Shown: positions 16,377 to 25,411, counted from the stretch's first letter. The stretch is DNA of 64,000 nt from Bacteroidales bacterium (GCA_016285515.1 JAEEQW010000012.1:1-64000); one strand, 5' to 3'. Notes: a model not told the origin generated them from the sequence alone. A program made the numbers and translations.

Positions 16377-16432
16377 AGATATAATCAGAGGCTTTGCCGA
16401 ATTTATCGCTTTGAATGAAACCACTATCGGAA

Positions 16433-17794
16433 CTACCGATACGCTTCACATTTGTTTTGGTAAGCCATTACCGCCTTCCTGTATTCCATGCGTTTGTCTA
16501 TCAGTTCTTCGCGGGCAGTACGTGTGGCGCTTTCCGCCTGAAGCAAAGAAGTGAGGGTATCACGACCCGCCTCGTAGTCTGCTCGGATGTTCTTTTCGTT
16601 TTCTTCAGCAACTTTAACAGATTCCTCGCTTACAGCAATGGCATCCCAGGCATTTTCCACATCCACAAACAGTTTTCGGCTCAAAAGCACGAGTTGTTCA
16701 TCCAGATATTCCCTTTCATTAGCGGCCTTTTGAACAGCATATTCATAACGTTTTGCCCTAACCGTAGCTTTGCCGATATCAGTAATAGGTATCTGAACCA
16801 TACCGAAAATGACACCGTTAAAACCGTCACTGACATTACCTAACATATTATTATAGCCATAGTCGGCACCAATGAGGACCTGCGGGAGCAGTTCACCTAC
16901 AGACATTGCCTTTTCGAGTTTTTTGGCTTCTTCCTGGATTTCCAACAGACGACTTTCTTGAAGAGGTTTCATCGAATCCTGAGGAACATATATTTCAAGC
17001 GGTTCAGGAAACGCTTCAAGAGAAGAGACAAGCATTATAGAGTCGAGTTCAAAGTAATCGTAAGCTATGCCGGCAGCATTAAAAAGGTCCATTTTTGCAA
17101 GTTTGAGACCGCTGCGGAGTTGCAAAAATCCATTTGAGAGCTCCTTTTGCTTTTCCTGAACCTGTATCAACTGCGAACGGGCTATGATCCCTGCATTCAC
17201 GGCACTTGTGACATCTTTCTCAATGGCATCAAGCATTGCCTGCATTTTTTCCAATGTCTTCATCTTTTCCTGAAGGGCAACCGAAAACCAGTATTTTTCC
17301 TCTATTTCATAAGACGTTTTTTTCTGCTGAATGTCGTATTGGATTTTTGAAGCTTCAACACCGAGACCGGCAAGTTTGTTGCCATTGCGAATACGCCCGC
17401 CAGCATAGACGGGCTGCAAGGCTGTCAGCGATGACCCATAGCCATATTGTGCAGTTTCGAAATAAGGTTTGAAACCGTTCATATAAGCCAGGTTACTGAG
17501 AAAATTAGCCAAATTATTTGCGGCATCGCTACCTTTTATGACATCATGTATGTCAATGCGAAAAAACGGGTCTATTGCTCTGTATCCGTATGACAGCAAC
17601 GACACTTTCGGAAAATATTCCCAGCGTGCCTCATTACGCTGTGCCTGTGCTGACAGGACATCCAACTGAGCATTCTTCAGATAGACGTTATTGGAATTTG
17701 CAGCATCCAAACATTCTTCAAGAGAAAGTCCCCTCACTTGTGCATGAAGAACGAAAGGCACTAAAAAAGCTATAGTCAGAATCATTTTTTTCAT
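16433..17794 (-). CDS. TolC-family outer-membrane efflux protein
   Basis: A 453-residue outer-membrane channel of tripartite pumps, with a signal peptide (residues 1-18, ending in LHAQ) and two long alpha-helical repeats typical of the OEP family (N-terminal LSLEECLDAANSNNVYLKNA; C-terminal DYEAGRDTLTSLLQAES). It is the last gene of the efflux operon. Its start overlaps the stop of the RND gene by 4 bases (ATGA type), so translation is coupled. It converges on the kinase gene with a 56-base gap in which I see no strong terminator. Confidence 0.93.
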   Translation of the reverse strand: MKKMILTIAFLVPFVLHAQVRGLSLEECLDAANSNNVYLKNAQLDVLSAQAQRNEARWEYFPKVSLLSYGYRAIDPFFRIDIHDVIKGSDAANNLANFLSNLAYMNGFKPYFETAQYGYGSSLTALQPVYAGGRIRNGNKLAGLGVEASKIQYDIQQKKTSYEIEEKYWFSVALQEKMKTLEKMQAMLDAIEKDVTSAVNAGIIARSQLIQVQEKQKELSNGFLQLRSGLKLAKMDLFNAAGIAYDYFELDSIMLVSSLEAFPEPLEIYVPQDSMKPLQESRLLEIQEEAKKLEKAMSVGELLPQVLIGADYGYNNMLGNVSDGFNGVIFGMVQIPITDIGKATVRAKRYEYAVQKAANEREYLDEQLVLLSRKLFVDVENAWDAIAVSEESVKVAEENEKNIRADYEAGRDTLTSLLQAESATRTAREELIDKRMEYRKAVMAYQNKCEAYR

Positions 17795-20700
17795 ACTGCT
17801 ACCTCCTTTTTATTATCAGCATTTTTGAAAACCTGCCAATACGAGACTGGCATTACCAATGTTATGAGGAAAATGCTCAGCATGGTTCCAAAGCAGATAA
17901 CCACACCCATCGGCTGCCAAAGAGCATCTCCTCTGATTATCATGGGCAGAACACCCAGTGCAGTGGTCGATGATGTGAGGAAAATCGGACGCATTCTTCT
18001 TTTTCCTGCTTCCATAGCGGCTGTCTTCACATCCTGGCCGCCATTGAAACGGGCATCTTCAGCATATTCATACATCAGAATTCCGTTTCTGACAATGATA
18101 CCAACAAGACTAATCAAGCCCAACACCGCCGTGATACTGAAATCCATTTTGAATATCCACAATCCGAATGAGGCACCGAAAAGGCACAGCAGGCTCATGC
18201 TCATGGTAAGAATAGCGATGCTGGTTTTCTTGAAATGGATAAGCAGGAAAACAAAGAGGATACCCACGGCAGCAAGAAAACTCCATATCACTTGTGGAAG
18301 CACGTAGGCATTCATAGCGTCAAGGCCTCCGAATTCAATTCTCACATCTTCAGGCACTTCCACATTATTTTTAATGAATTTCTTAATCTTTTTGACAGTT
18401 TTAGGCTGACTTTGATTTGTTTTCAGGTCAGCATAAATATTCACAACATTTTCGCCATCGGCGCGACAAAGTTGATAAGGGCGCCATTCAGGTTTTATGT
18501 CCGCCACCTGTCGTAATGGCACGCTCACACCAGGAATGGTAGTTGGCACCATTTGTCCGTAAATGTTTGAATACGACATGCTGTCGGAAATATTGGTACT
18601 GTATATATTAACAGGTATCTTACGTCCATTATCCCAAAGAGTGGCGATGTTCTGAGAGCCGTATGTTACTGCCAATGAAAGAGATACCAGAGTCTTGTTG
18701 ACACCCATACGAGCCGACTCATCAGGTTCAAGTTCAACCTCTATCCAAGGAGCAACGTTATCCATGTCACTGTGTACCCATTTCAACTCTTTAGTCAGAG
18801 AGCACATATAGCCTTTTATCTGATCATTGATTTCAGTAAGTTTCTCTCTGTCATCGCAATATATATTTACTAAAACAGGTGATGCAACTATCTGGTAGTC
18901 CATTTGTTTGAAACGGATAAGGGCATTAGGAAAAATGTGCTCGTATTTGTTTTCATATTCACGAATAATTTCCTCGGTGGCCTTTATGGACTTTGTATGA
19001 ACCACGAGCTGTGCAGTCTGCGGAGAAGGAAGGATAGGTGCGTATGCGACGTTGAATCGAGGAGCACCTGTCCCCACAAAAGCCGTTACATGTTTCACCC
19101 TATCATCATTCAGAAAAATTGAAGTGAGGGAATCGGCGTATTCCTTTGTTTTTTCAATTCCATTGCCACCATCGAGGTACATTTCCACCACAAAGTGGTC
19201 ACGTCCCGACTTCGGCATCATCTGTAAACTAAGGGTTGAAGCCATCAGCAGTCCCAGACCTATAGCCAAGACCCCCATCCCTATGGTGGCAATCGGATGT
19301 TTGAAACACCACTTTTCAGTGACATCATAGATTTTCTGAATGAAGTTGAAGAAAGAGTCCTGAATACGAGTAAAACGGTTCTTAGGATTAGACGGATCAT
19401 TAATCCGGATATATTTGATTTCCAAGGAAGGGACCACACTCACTGCATAGAACAGTGACGTCATCAGAGCTGTGAGGATTATGAATGGGAAATTGCGCAC
19501 AAAGTCACCTATATAGCCGTCAACTATCAGCATTATCGGGAAGAACATAAGTGAAATTGCCAACGTGGCAGTGAAAGTTGGGAAAAACAGTTCCTGTGCA
19601 CTTTGGCTGGCAGCCTCAATTCCATGAAAACCTTTTGAAGTCTTGTCCATATATCCATCCATAGTTATGATGGAATCATCGACTATCATGCCCAATACGA
19701 CTATAAGTGCTGCGAGTGTGACTGTATCCATTGGCATTCCGGTAACAGCCATCACTGCTATAGTTATGGCAGTACATATTGGAACGCCACTGCTGGCAAT
19801 CAGGGCCGAGCGCAATGGGAAAAGCATAAGCATCACGAATATAACCACCAGCATACTCATCAGCAGGTCCCTCAGGAAAGACCAAACCGAGTTGCCGACG
19901 ACCTTAGGCATATCGCTCACACGACTTATGTTCACGCTATCCGGAAGCTTTTCCTGAAATTCAGCAAGCACTTTGTCAATCTTGCGTCCGTACGCCACAA
20001 TATCATGTTTGTCGGCCATAGACACATCTACGATAAGGCATTGGTTACCATTGTATGAAACGAAATCCGACGGTTTCTTATAACGTCTCTCTATCGTAGC
20101 AATATCTTTTAACCTTACAATATTCCCCAAAGGGTCGGAATATACGATACGGTCTGACACCTCCTGTTCACTGCTGACAGTATTCTTCACATGAATGGCA
20201 GCATTGACATAATCGGTTTTGAATGTGCCTGCCGGAATCGACAATGACGATGTTTGATACTCATACATTATCATTGTAGGGTCGATGCCATATGAGGACA
20301 GTTTTTCACGATCCAGGATAACGGCGATTTCCTCTTCCTGTTCACCGACAATGGCGACTCTTGATGTTTCAGGAATTTTGCGTAACGATTTGGCAAGGCT
20401 CTCAGCGTAGTCCTGGAGTTCAAAATAGCTCTTATCATAAGATTCAATGGCGATAAGCATTGAAGACGCATTGGAAAAATCGTCCAATGTGACCACCGCT
20501 ATCACACCTGCCGGGAGCATCATCTTCTGTTGCTGCAGGCCTAATTTTATCTTGTTCCAGACCTGATCCTTCTCATTTTGTGCACATCGCACATCAACAT
20601 AAATGTACCCCATACCGTCACGCGTCACAGTAGTAGTAGTTGCTCTTTTAACTTCCTTCAACGAATAAAGATAAGCCTCCAAAGGTTTTGTCGCATGTTC

Positions 20701-20937
20701 CTCCACCTCTTTGGCAGTAGCACCTGGGTAAACAGCAACAACCAATCCCTGAGTAAGCTGAAAATCAGGCATTTCATTCTTCCTCATGGTAACAATACCC
20801 ACAATGCCAATTGTCACGAGAGCAAGAATGACGATATAAATAAGCTTCTTTTCGGAAACAGTCCAATTTACCCACTGAGCGATTAAGCCCTTGGGCTGTA
20901 TTTGTCTCTTAGGATTTGTAGAATTCACAGTTCCCAT
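17791..20937 (-). CDS. RND-family efflux permease (AcrB-like)
   Basis: A 1048-residue inner-membrane proton-driven pump. Twelve membrane segments in two halves can be followed, with large periplasmic loops after segments 1 and 7. The N-terminal porter signature VAVYPGATAKEVEEHATKPLE and the membrane motif VLGMIVDDSIITMDGYMD (acidic pair in TM4, proton relay) are present. Length is normal for the hydrophobe/amphiphile class. It lies between the adaptor gene (6-base gap upstream) and the TolC gene (4-base overlap). Substrates (drugs, bile salts or peptides) cannot be told from sequence. Confidence 0.95.
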   Translation of the reverse strand: MGTVNSTNPKRQIQPKGLIAQWVNWTVSEKKLIYIVILALVTIGIVGIVTMRKNEMPDFQLTQGLVVAVYPGATAKEVEEHATKPLEAYLYSLKEVKRATTTTVTRDGMGYIYVDVRCAQNEKDQVWNKIKLGLQQQKMMLPAGVIAVVTLDDFSNASSMLIAIESYDKSYFELQDYAESLAKSLRKIPETSRVAIVGEQEEEIAVILDREKLSSYGIDPTMIMYEYQTSSLSIPAGTFKTDYVNAAIHVKNTVSSEQEVSDRIVYSDPLGNIVRLKDIATIERRYKKPSDFVSYNGNQCLIVDVSMADKHDIVAYGRKIDKVLAEFQEKLPDSVNISRVSDMPKVVGNSVWSFLRDLLMSMLVVIFVMLMLFPLRSALIASSGVPICTAITIAVMAVTGMPMDTVTLAALIVVLGMIVDDSIITMDGYMDKTSKGFHGIEAASQSAQELFFPTFTATLAISLMFFPIMLIVDGYIGDFVRNFPFIILTALMTSLFYAVSVVPSLEIKYIRINDPSNPKNRFTRIQDSFFNFIQKIYDVTEKWCFKHPIATIGMGVLAIGLGLLMASTLSLQMMPKSGRDHFVVEMYLDGGNGIEKTKEYADSLTSIFLNDDRVKHVTAFVGTGAPRFNVAYAPILPSPQTAQLVVHTKSIKATEEIIREYENKYEHIFPNALIRFKQMDYQIVASPVLVNIYCDDREKLTEINDQIKGYMCSLTKELKWVHSDMDNVAPWIEVELEPDESARMGVNKTLVSLSLAVTYGSQNIATLWDNGRKIPVNIYSTNISDSMSYSNIYGQMVPTTIPGVSVPLRQVADIKPEWRPYQLCRADGENVVNIYADLKTNQSQPKTVKKIKKFIKNNVEVPEDVRIEFGGLDAMNAYVLPQVIWSFLAAVGILFVFLLIHFKKTSIAILTMSMSLLCLFGASFGLWIFKMDFSITAVLGLISLVGIIVRNGILMYEYAEDARFNGGQDVKTAAMEAGKRRMRPIFLTSSTTALGVLPMIIRGDALWQPMGVVICFGTMLSIFLITLVMPVSYWQVFKNADNKKEVAV

Positions 20938-20943
20938 GTTTCT

Positions 20944-22023
20944 CTACTCTATTGTCTTTACCTTCATTCCGGTTGAAACCTTGCTTGCGCCTTCAACAAT
21001 CACCAAATCACCATCTTCAAGTCCTTCACCTATTAAAATGCCCTTACCACTATAACCTTCCACCGTCACATGTTTCTTGCCGACAACATCGTTGGTAACA
21101 GTCCACACACAACGTCCCTCCATATCAGTGCTTACGGCAGATGAGGGGATTACAATGCCACCGCCTGACGATTTGTTTATATAAATCTTGGATACCATTC
21201 CCGGCATCAGTCCAGGAATCGGTCTCTGTGTCCTGACCTGACAGTCATAACTGTGGGAAACACTTGAAGCGACAAGTCCCTTGACAGATATATACCCCTT
21301 GTCAGTGACATTCAGAGCAGGGATTTCAACTCGCACTGAATCACCAATTTTAATTGTATGGTATTCATTTTCCGGAAGAGAAAAGTGAATTTCAGGGTTA
21401 TCAATGTCAATTATGCTTGCAATACGTTCGGCAATAGTCACCTCGATGCCTGTTCCAACAGGATACACATCCTGAACAATACCATCCATCGGGGATTTTA
21501 TCGTGCAGTTGTCCAATGCGTTTTTAGCAGACATTTCCATGGACTTGGCTTGAGAAAGTTTGGTTTCCATTTCCACCATCTGCACCTCACTGACGCTTCC
21601 GGTTTCATAAACCATCCTAAGTCGTGCCATTCCGTCTTCTGCCTGTCGCAATGTGGCAGCTGCTGCTTCATAAGCACTCTTAACCTGTTGAGACTCTATC
21701 TTCGCCACCACTTGCCCTTTGCGTATTCTCTGTCCTTCTCTCACGTAAATATCAGTAAGAGTCCCCGAAGCCGGGGATATAACCAAAGAACTGTGTGAAG
21801 TTTTTACCGAACCCACAAAGCAATCAGAACTGACCATATCAGACTTGCCGACTTCAATCACCTTAACGGTAACCGGCTCGGAAGTCCTGCCTCTGAACAG
21901 CATTTCGCTGATTTTCTGCCGCTGCTGTGAAAGCTCGTTTTCATTTCTTGTATCACTATTATTGCTGCAAGAGATAAAAAAAACAGAAATAAGAAGAACT
22001 ATAATTATGCCGTACTTATTCAT
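20944..22023 (-). CDS. RND membrane-fusion (periplasmic adaptor) lipoprotein
   Basis: A 359-residue adaptor linking the pump to the outer-membrane channel. The signal peptide ends in a lipobox (FFISC), so it is probably a lipoprotein. The biotinyl-lipoyl-like hairpin (GTLTDIYVREGQRIRKGQVV), a coiled-coil arm and the return strand (CTIKSPMDGIVQDVYPVGTG) are clear. I choose the ATG at 22023, which overlaps the stop of the preceding gene as ATGAATAA, over an ATG at 22047 that would add eight residues before the signal peptide. Confidence 0.92.
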   Translation of the reverse strand: MNKYGIIIVLLISVFFISCSNNSDTRNENELSQQRQKISEMLFRGRTSEPVTVKVIEVGKSDMVSSDCFVGSVKTSHSSLVISPASGTLTDIYVREGQRIRKGQVVAKIESQQVKSAYEAAAATLRQAEDGMARLRMVYETGSVSEVQMVEMETKLSQAKSMEMSAKNALDNCTIKSPMDGIVQDVYPVGTGIEVTIAERIASIIDIDNPEIHFSLPENEYHTIKIGDSVRVEIPALNVTDKGYISVKGLVASSVSHSYDCQVRTQRPIPGLMPGMVSKIYINKSSGGGIVIPSSAVSTDMEGRCVWTVTNDVVGKKHVTVEGYSGKGILIGEGLEDGDLVIVEGASKVSTGMKVKTIE

Positions 22024-22576
22024 TTGGAATTGCAACTGTTTGAACATCTGAATCCGTTATTTCAAAATTTACGCCTAATCTTTTCCAGCTTCCACTGTAG
22101 TTCATCTCAAATATCAGTATGTCAACATAACGTTTTCCTACAGCATCCACTGTAATAACTTGACTTAATTGATCTCCAAAAGGATTTAAATCATCAATCA
22201 GTTCCAGCCCATTGAAACGGACAATCCTTTCCGTAGGTTGCAATGTCAGGATTTTTTTTGATGTAACCCCATCCATTACGACAACATCGCCGAACAATGC
22301 ATTCATAGTCAGCACCACTGCATCTTTACCCGTTTCGGCTATATGCATCTGTCCGCTTTCGGTAATGACCTCACAGGTATAGGTGTCATCAATTGTAAAA
22401 GTATGTTCCACGCCAACGCTGTCGGTTATCGTAATACTGCCGTTTACATAAATATCAATGGTTCCACTCGTCTTGTAGGAGTAGTTGCCTTCGAAACGTT
22501 TCACTCCGGTTTTCTCACATCCGGTCAGTACTGTCAGCAAAGCCACAGCACATAATAAAATGCCATATTTCTTCAT
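22016..22576 (-). CDS. Putative lipoprotein heading the efflux operon
   Basis: A 186-residue protein of unknown function. The signal peptide ends in a lipobox (LLTVLTGC), then a beta-rich sequence follows with little homology that I recognise. As first gene of a translationally coupled operon with adaptor, pump and channel, it may be a periplasmic accessory or sensor of the pump; that is inference from position only. No sigma-54 site or TGTAAA palindrome was found in the roughly 180 bases upstream. Confidence 0.7.
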   Translation of the reverse strand: MKKYGILLCAVALLTVLTGCEKTGVKRFEGNYSYKTSGTIDIYVNGSITITDSVGVEHTFTIDDTYTCEVITESGQMHIAETGKDAVVLTMNALFGDVVVMDGVTSKKILTLQPTERIVRFNGLELIDDLNPFGDQLSQVITVDAVGKRYVDILIFEMNYSGSWKRLGVNFEITDSDVQTVAIPNE

Positions 22577-22747
22577 GTTTTATGAGGACTTCTTTTTTTT
22601 TTAATTTTTCACGTCATACTTTCAGACCATGCGAAGTCCGTTAAACAAAATCTGAAAATACGACAGGGCAAACCTTGGATTTGCAGCGTGGTCGTCTGCA
22701 AATAAAGAATGCGAGAGCAAAAATAGTAATTTTGCGTGATATATAAA

Positions 22748-22775
22748 GTAGAGACTCAAAATTTTGCGTCTCTAC
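22748..22775. repeat. 28-bp palindrome (one mismatch)
   Basis: This is a copy of the palindrome at 23921-23948 with one base changed (T for G at the tenth position). It lies in a 710-base stretch without an intact gene, between the efflux operon and the nucleotidase. Confidence 0.8.
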
Positions 22776-22811
22776 CCTCACGAAACAAAGGTTAGTTCTG
22801 ACGCGCGGAGC

Positions 22812-22875
22812 GCACCGCGTGCGGCTGCCACGATGTGACAGCCCTACCGGCCCAACGGTAAACGTTATTCCATGG
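22812..22875 (-). repeat. 64-bp repeat, right copy of an exact inverted pair
   Basis: This is the exact reverse complement of 14081-14144 (64 of 64 bases). The two copies face each other across the response regulator, kinase and efflux operon, about 8.7 kb apart. Confidence 0.9.
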
Positions 22876-22940
22876 TAAAGTTTATTCTCAAAACTCCTTG
22901 CGGTTTAGGATAAAAACACTACTTTTATATCCGATGAATC

Positions 22941-22954
22941 TGTCACATGTGACA
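22941..22954. promoter_or_regulatory. Perfect 14-bp palindrome TGTCACATGTGACA
   Basis: An operator-like perfect palindrome 30 bases upstream of the ATPase remnant at 22984. It may be the old control site of that gene. Confidence 0.4.
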
Positions 22955-22983
22955 CAAAAAACGAATAAATAAAAATCAAACGA

Positions 22984-23225
22984 AATCTATTCTGGCAGAA
23001 GCTGATTGACCATCGGCACAATGGATTGATTAAAGTCGTGGCTTGAGTCCGCCGATACGGAAAATCATACCTGATGTTCAACCTGTTCACCAAATATTTG
23101 AAATCAATCGGCGTGGACGACAATCATATTATCTAAAGTGAATCTGCTGCAGAAACAAGAAGTTCCGCAATCCTGCTGCACTCCTTGAATATCTTGACGG
23201 AAAGTTTGTCGAGGCGATGTCTTAA
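22984..23225 (+). pseudogene. Remnant of an AAA ATPase (AAA_14, Walker A region)
   Basis: The plus strand reads FWQKLIDHRHNGLIKVV, then A, a stop, and VRRYGKSYLMFNLFTKYLKS, followed by GVDDNHII and another stop. This matches the start of AAA_14 ATPases, in which GVRRxGKS is the Walker A motif; here TGA stands in place of the Gly codon. In a shifted frame KKFRNPAALLEYLDGKFVEAMS follows. Only the N-terminal tenth to fifth of the gene remains, so it is dead. Confidence 0.7.
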
Positions 23226-23286
23226 TCAATTCCAAAATTTTCCGCATACTTTCCTGCGAACATTTCTCTGTTGGGTTCGCAGAAAT

Positions 23287-23751
23287 CTAAGGTAAGAGAT
23301 ACGCCAAAACAGTTTTCCAATCAGGAAACCGCTCAGAGCCAAACTGGATCCACTCGCCTTTGAACTCGCTGGTGACGTTCTTGCCACGGTCGTCAATCAG
23401 AAAGTCACCATCTATCAAGTCTTTCCGATGGGTAATAATCATGCGCTTATGGAATACGTCATCAAAGTATTTGGTTACCCAAGTCACCTTGTCAGACCAT
23501 GCAGACGGATTCTTCCAAGGGGCAGTAGAAAGAATGAAAACATCATACACTTCTGCCAATTTGTGAACAGCCTCTACAGCTCCAGGCATAGGCTCCATCT
23601 TACCGAACAGACCAGGGATTTCATCCAATCGGTCTTTGTCACCAGGTCCCTGTGCCCTGTATTTCTGCTTGGTTTCCTCATCAATCTTGTCAAGTCCTGA
23701 CTGGAAATCAACCAGCACATTGTCCATATCAAAAAATAGTCGTTTCTTCAT
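23287..23751 (-). CDS. 5'(3')-deoxyribonucleotidase-like HAD phosphatase
   Basis: A 154-residue HAD-superfamily enzyme of the NT5C type, which removes phosphate from deoxynucleoside monophosphates. The catalytic pair is in FFDMDNVLVDF (nucleophile Asp8, Asp10). Motif II is ILSTAPWKN, and the downstream acidic motif is FLIDDRGKN. Length is normal. The gene stands alone between degraded regions. Substrate assignment rests on the similarity to NT5C proteins only. Confidence 0.85.
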   Translation of the reverse strand: MKKRLFFDMDNVLVDFQSGLDKIDEETKQKYRAQGPGDKDRLDEIPGLFGKMEPMPGAVEAVHKLAEVYDVFILSTAPWKNPSAWSDKVTWVTKYFDDVFHKRMIITHRKDLIDGDFLIDDRGKNVTSEFKGEWIQFGSERFPDWKTVLAYLLP

Positions 23752-23780
23752 ATTATATTTTTATATTTCAAAAAACAAAA

Positions 23781-23917
23781 ATGTTCAGTATGCAAAACAT
23801 TTTCGAGTAAAATCTGTTTTACAGGCTGAACATTTCAGGAAAAACCACACGAAATATCCTCTAAATGTTTAGTATGTTAAACAAATCACCATGAAATATG
23901 TTCAGTATATAAAACAT
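23781..23917. repeat. Array of three ATGTTYAGTAT...AAACA near-palindromes
   Basis: ATGTTCAGTATGCAAAACAT lies at 23781-23800, a variant at 23865-23886 and ATGTTCAGTATATAAAACAT at 23898-23917. The last two start 33 bp apart, the same period as the arrays at 3248 and 4741. Each copy begins ATGTT and ends AAACA(T), giving dyad symmetry. The array lies just beyond the 3' end of the ATPase gene and upstream of the nucleotidase gene (minus strand), which it might control; it could also be the orphan control region of a lost ATPase gene. Confidence 0.55.
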
Positions 23918-23920
23918 TTA

Positions 23921-23948
23921 GTAGAGACGCAAAATTTTGCGTCTCTAC
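23921..23948. repeat. Perfect 28-bp palindrome
   Basis: Left half GTAGAGACGCAAAA, right half its exact reverse complement. It overlaps the last codons of the ATPase gene ending at 23945. The one-mismatch copy is at 22748-22775. Confidence 0.85.
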
Positions 23949-25384
23949 TTGAACAAATCGTCTGTCGTTATTTTCGAGGTGAAAATGTCAGAATATTTGT
24001 TGGTTTTCAGAGGGGCAGTGCTGACCAAGGTCAGATGGAAGGTTTTATCGGGTTTTGCCTCCTCAAGCGTAGCGATGCGTTCGGTGAGTTTGTCAGCGTA
24101 GACTTTGGTGATGCTGATGGCCGTCTTGTTGAACTTCATCTCGCAAACATTCACCACATCGTCGGCGCGGTCGATGAGAAGGTCTATTTGCATCCCATTG
24201 TTTTCGCCTTTGCCTTTTACGATCAATGCAGATTCGCTTGACGCGACACCTGCAATTTGCAATGCCGTCTTGATTTGCCGGACGTGCTGCAGACACACTT
24301 CCTCGAAGGCAATACCACGCCACGATGCTATTTCCTGTTCTTTCAGGTGGTGCTCCCAGTAGTCAGTTTCGGTGATGTTGGGCTTTTCTTTGAAGTGAAG
24401 CCAAAACCAACAAAAGCAGTCTGTGAGCTTGTAATGCAGTTCACGCTTGCTGGTTCCGTATGGAACGTATTTCTTTACGAAATCGCTGGCAATAAGTGCT
24501 TTCAAAAGTGCTGTGAAATCACCGTTGGGATTGATACCTGTCTTCTCCGCGATTTCTTCTCTGGTATATCCAGAGTGCCGTTGTCCAAGAACTCTCACAA
24601 TTTCCATACAGGCTTGGGCGTGGTCGAATACCGAGCTGAACAGACGGCCAAACTCGTCGCCGAGCTTCGCTTTGGGGTTGAAAAACAGCCGGTCGATGTT
24701 TTGCGCGAGGCTGAGCGACGGGTCGAAGCAATCGAGATAGTAAGGTATGCCCCCCAGAATCATGTAGGCTTGGATGATGTTGTAGCGCGACAACTTGATT
24801 CCCCTGCTTACAAAGAACCGTTCGCATTCGTTCAGCGTGAAAGGCGCAAGGTGTATTTCACAGGTGAGACGGCCGTATAGCCCTCCCTTGTTGTTGATGA
24901 GATTGTCGAACATCCAAGAGGCAGCGGAACCGCACACGACGAGGCAGAAGTTGTGGCGGGTATTGCCCCAACCGTTCCAAAATGCTTCCAGCGCGGTAAG
25001 GAATCCCGATTTCGGTGTGTCCATCCAGGGAAGCTCGTCAATGAACACCACCTGTCTTGTGCCGTTGTCACGATGTTCAAGCAGTTGCTCCAGCATGAAG
25101 AAGGCCTCCAACCACGACTTTGGCGGGTTGCTGCCTTCCATGCCATGACGAATCAGCGAGAAATAGAAGTTCTGCAATTGGTCCTTCAGCGTGACTTTCC
25201 GTTTGCGATCGTAGGGTGACAGTCCGGTATGATGGAAGACCATATTGTCGCGCATAACCTCATTGATGAGGAACGTTTTGCCTACACGCCGACGACCATA
25301 CACCGCGACAAACTCAGGGCGGTTACTGCGGCAACGACGCTCCAGTTCTTCGATTTCCTTTTCTCTCCCAATAATGATGCACAT
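23945..25384 (-). CDS. AAA ATPase (PF01637-type) with C-terminal DUF234 nuclease-like domain
   Basis: A 479-residue ATPase. Walker A is GRRRVGKT at about 30-37, Walker B VVFIDELPW near 112-120, and the following conserved CGSAASWM is typical of the family. The C-terminal part keeps IDLLIDRADDVVNVCEMKF (about 400-420), which fits a PD-(D/E)XK core. Family function is unknown. The start at 25384 is set by a Bacteroidetes promoter (-7 at 25412-25419), which lies between this ATG and an in-frame ATG at 25441. The stop codon lies inside a 28-bp palindrome. The gene is single and flanked by remnants of relatives, suggesting turnover of mobile accessory genes. Confidence 0.87.
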   Translation of the reverse strand: MCIIIGREKEIEELERRCRSNRPEFVAVYGRRRVGKTFLINEVMRDNMVFHHTGLSPYDRKRKVTLKDQLQNFYFSLIRHGMEGSNPPKSWLEAFFMLEQLLEHRDNGTRQVVFIDELPWMDTPKSGFLTALEAFWNGWGNTRHNFCLVVCGSAASWMFDNLINNKGGLYGRLTCEIHLAPFTLNECERFFVSRGIKLSRYNIIQAYMILGGIPYYLDCFDPSLSLAQNIDRLFFNPKAKLGDEFGRLFSSVFDHAQACMEIVRVLGQRHSGYTREEIAEKTGINPNGDFTALLKALIASDFVKKYVPYGTSKRELHYKLTDCFCWFWLHFKEKPNITETDYWEHHLKEQEIASWRGIAFEEVCLQHVRQIKTALQIAGVASSESALIVKGKGENNGMQIDLLIDRADDVVNVCEMKFNKTAISITKVYADKLTERIATLEEAKPDKTFHLTLVSTAPLKTNKYSDIFTSKITTDDLFK

Positions 25385-25411
25385 ACAATTCGTTTTGTTT
25401 GATTCTGGCAG

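Noticed and set aside
22577-22760. Sigma-54 promoter before the efflux operon
   Set aside because: I searched by eye for GG-N10-GC and TGTAAA palindromes on the minus strand and found none convincing, so the pump was not assigned to the proposed regulon.
14081-22875. Composite transposon bounded by the 64-bp inverted repeats
   Set aside because: No transposase or target-site duplication was seen, and a further partial copy at 51326 indicates a dispersed non-coding repeat family.
22905-23123. 72-residue open frame on the minus strand
   Set aside because: The plus strand at the same place holds the readable ATPase remnant, so this frame is incidental.
24257-24880. 207-residue open frame on the plus strand inside the ATPase gene
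   Set aside because: Antisense to an ATPase with intact Walker motifs; no recognisable domain or promoter.
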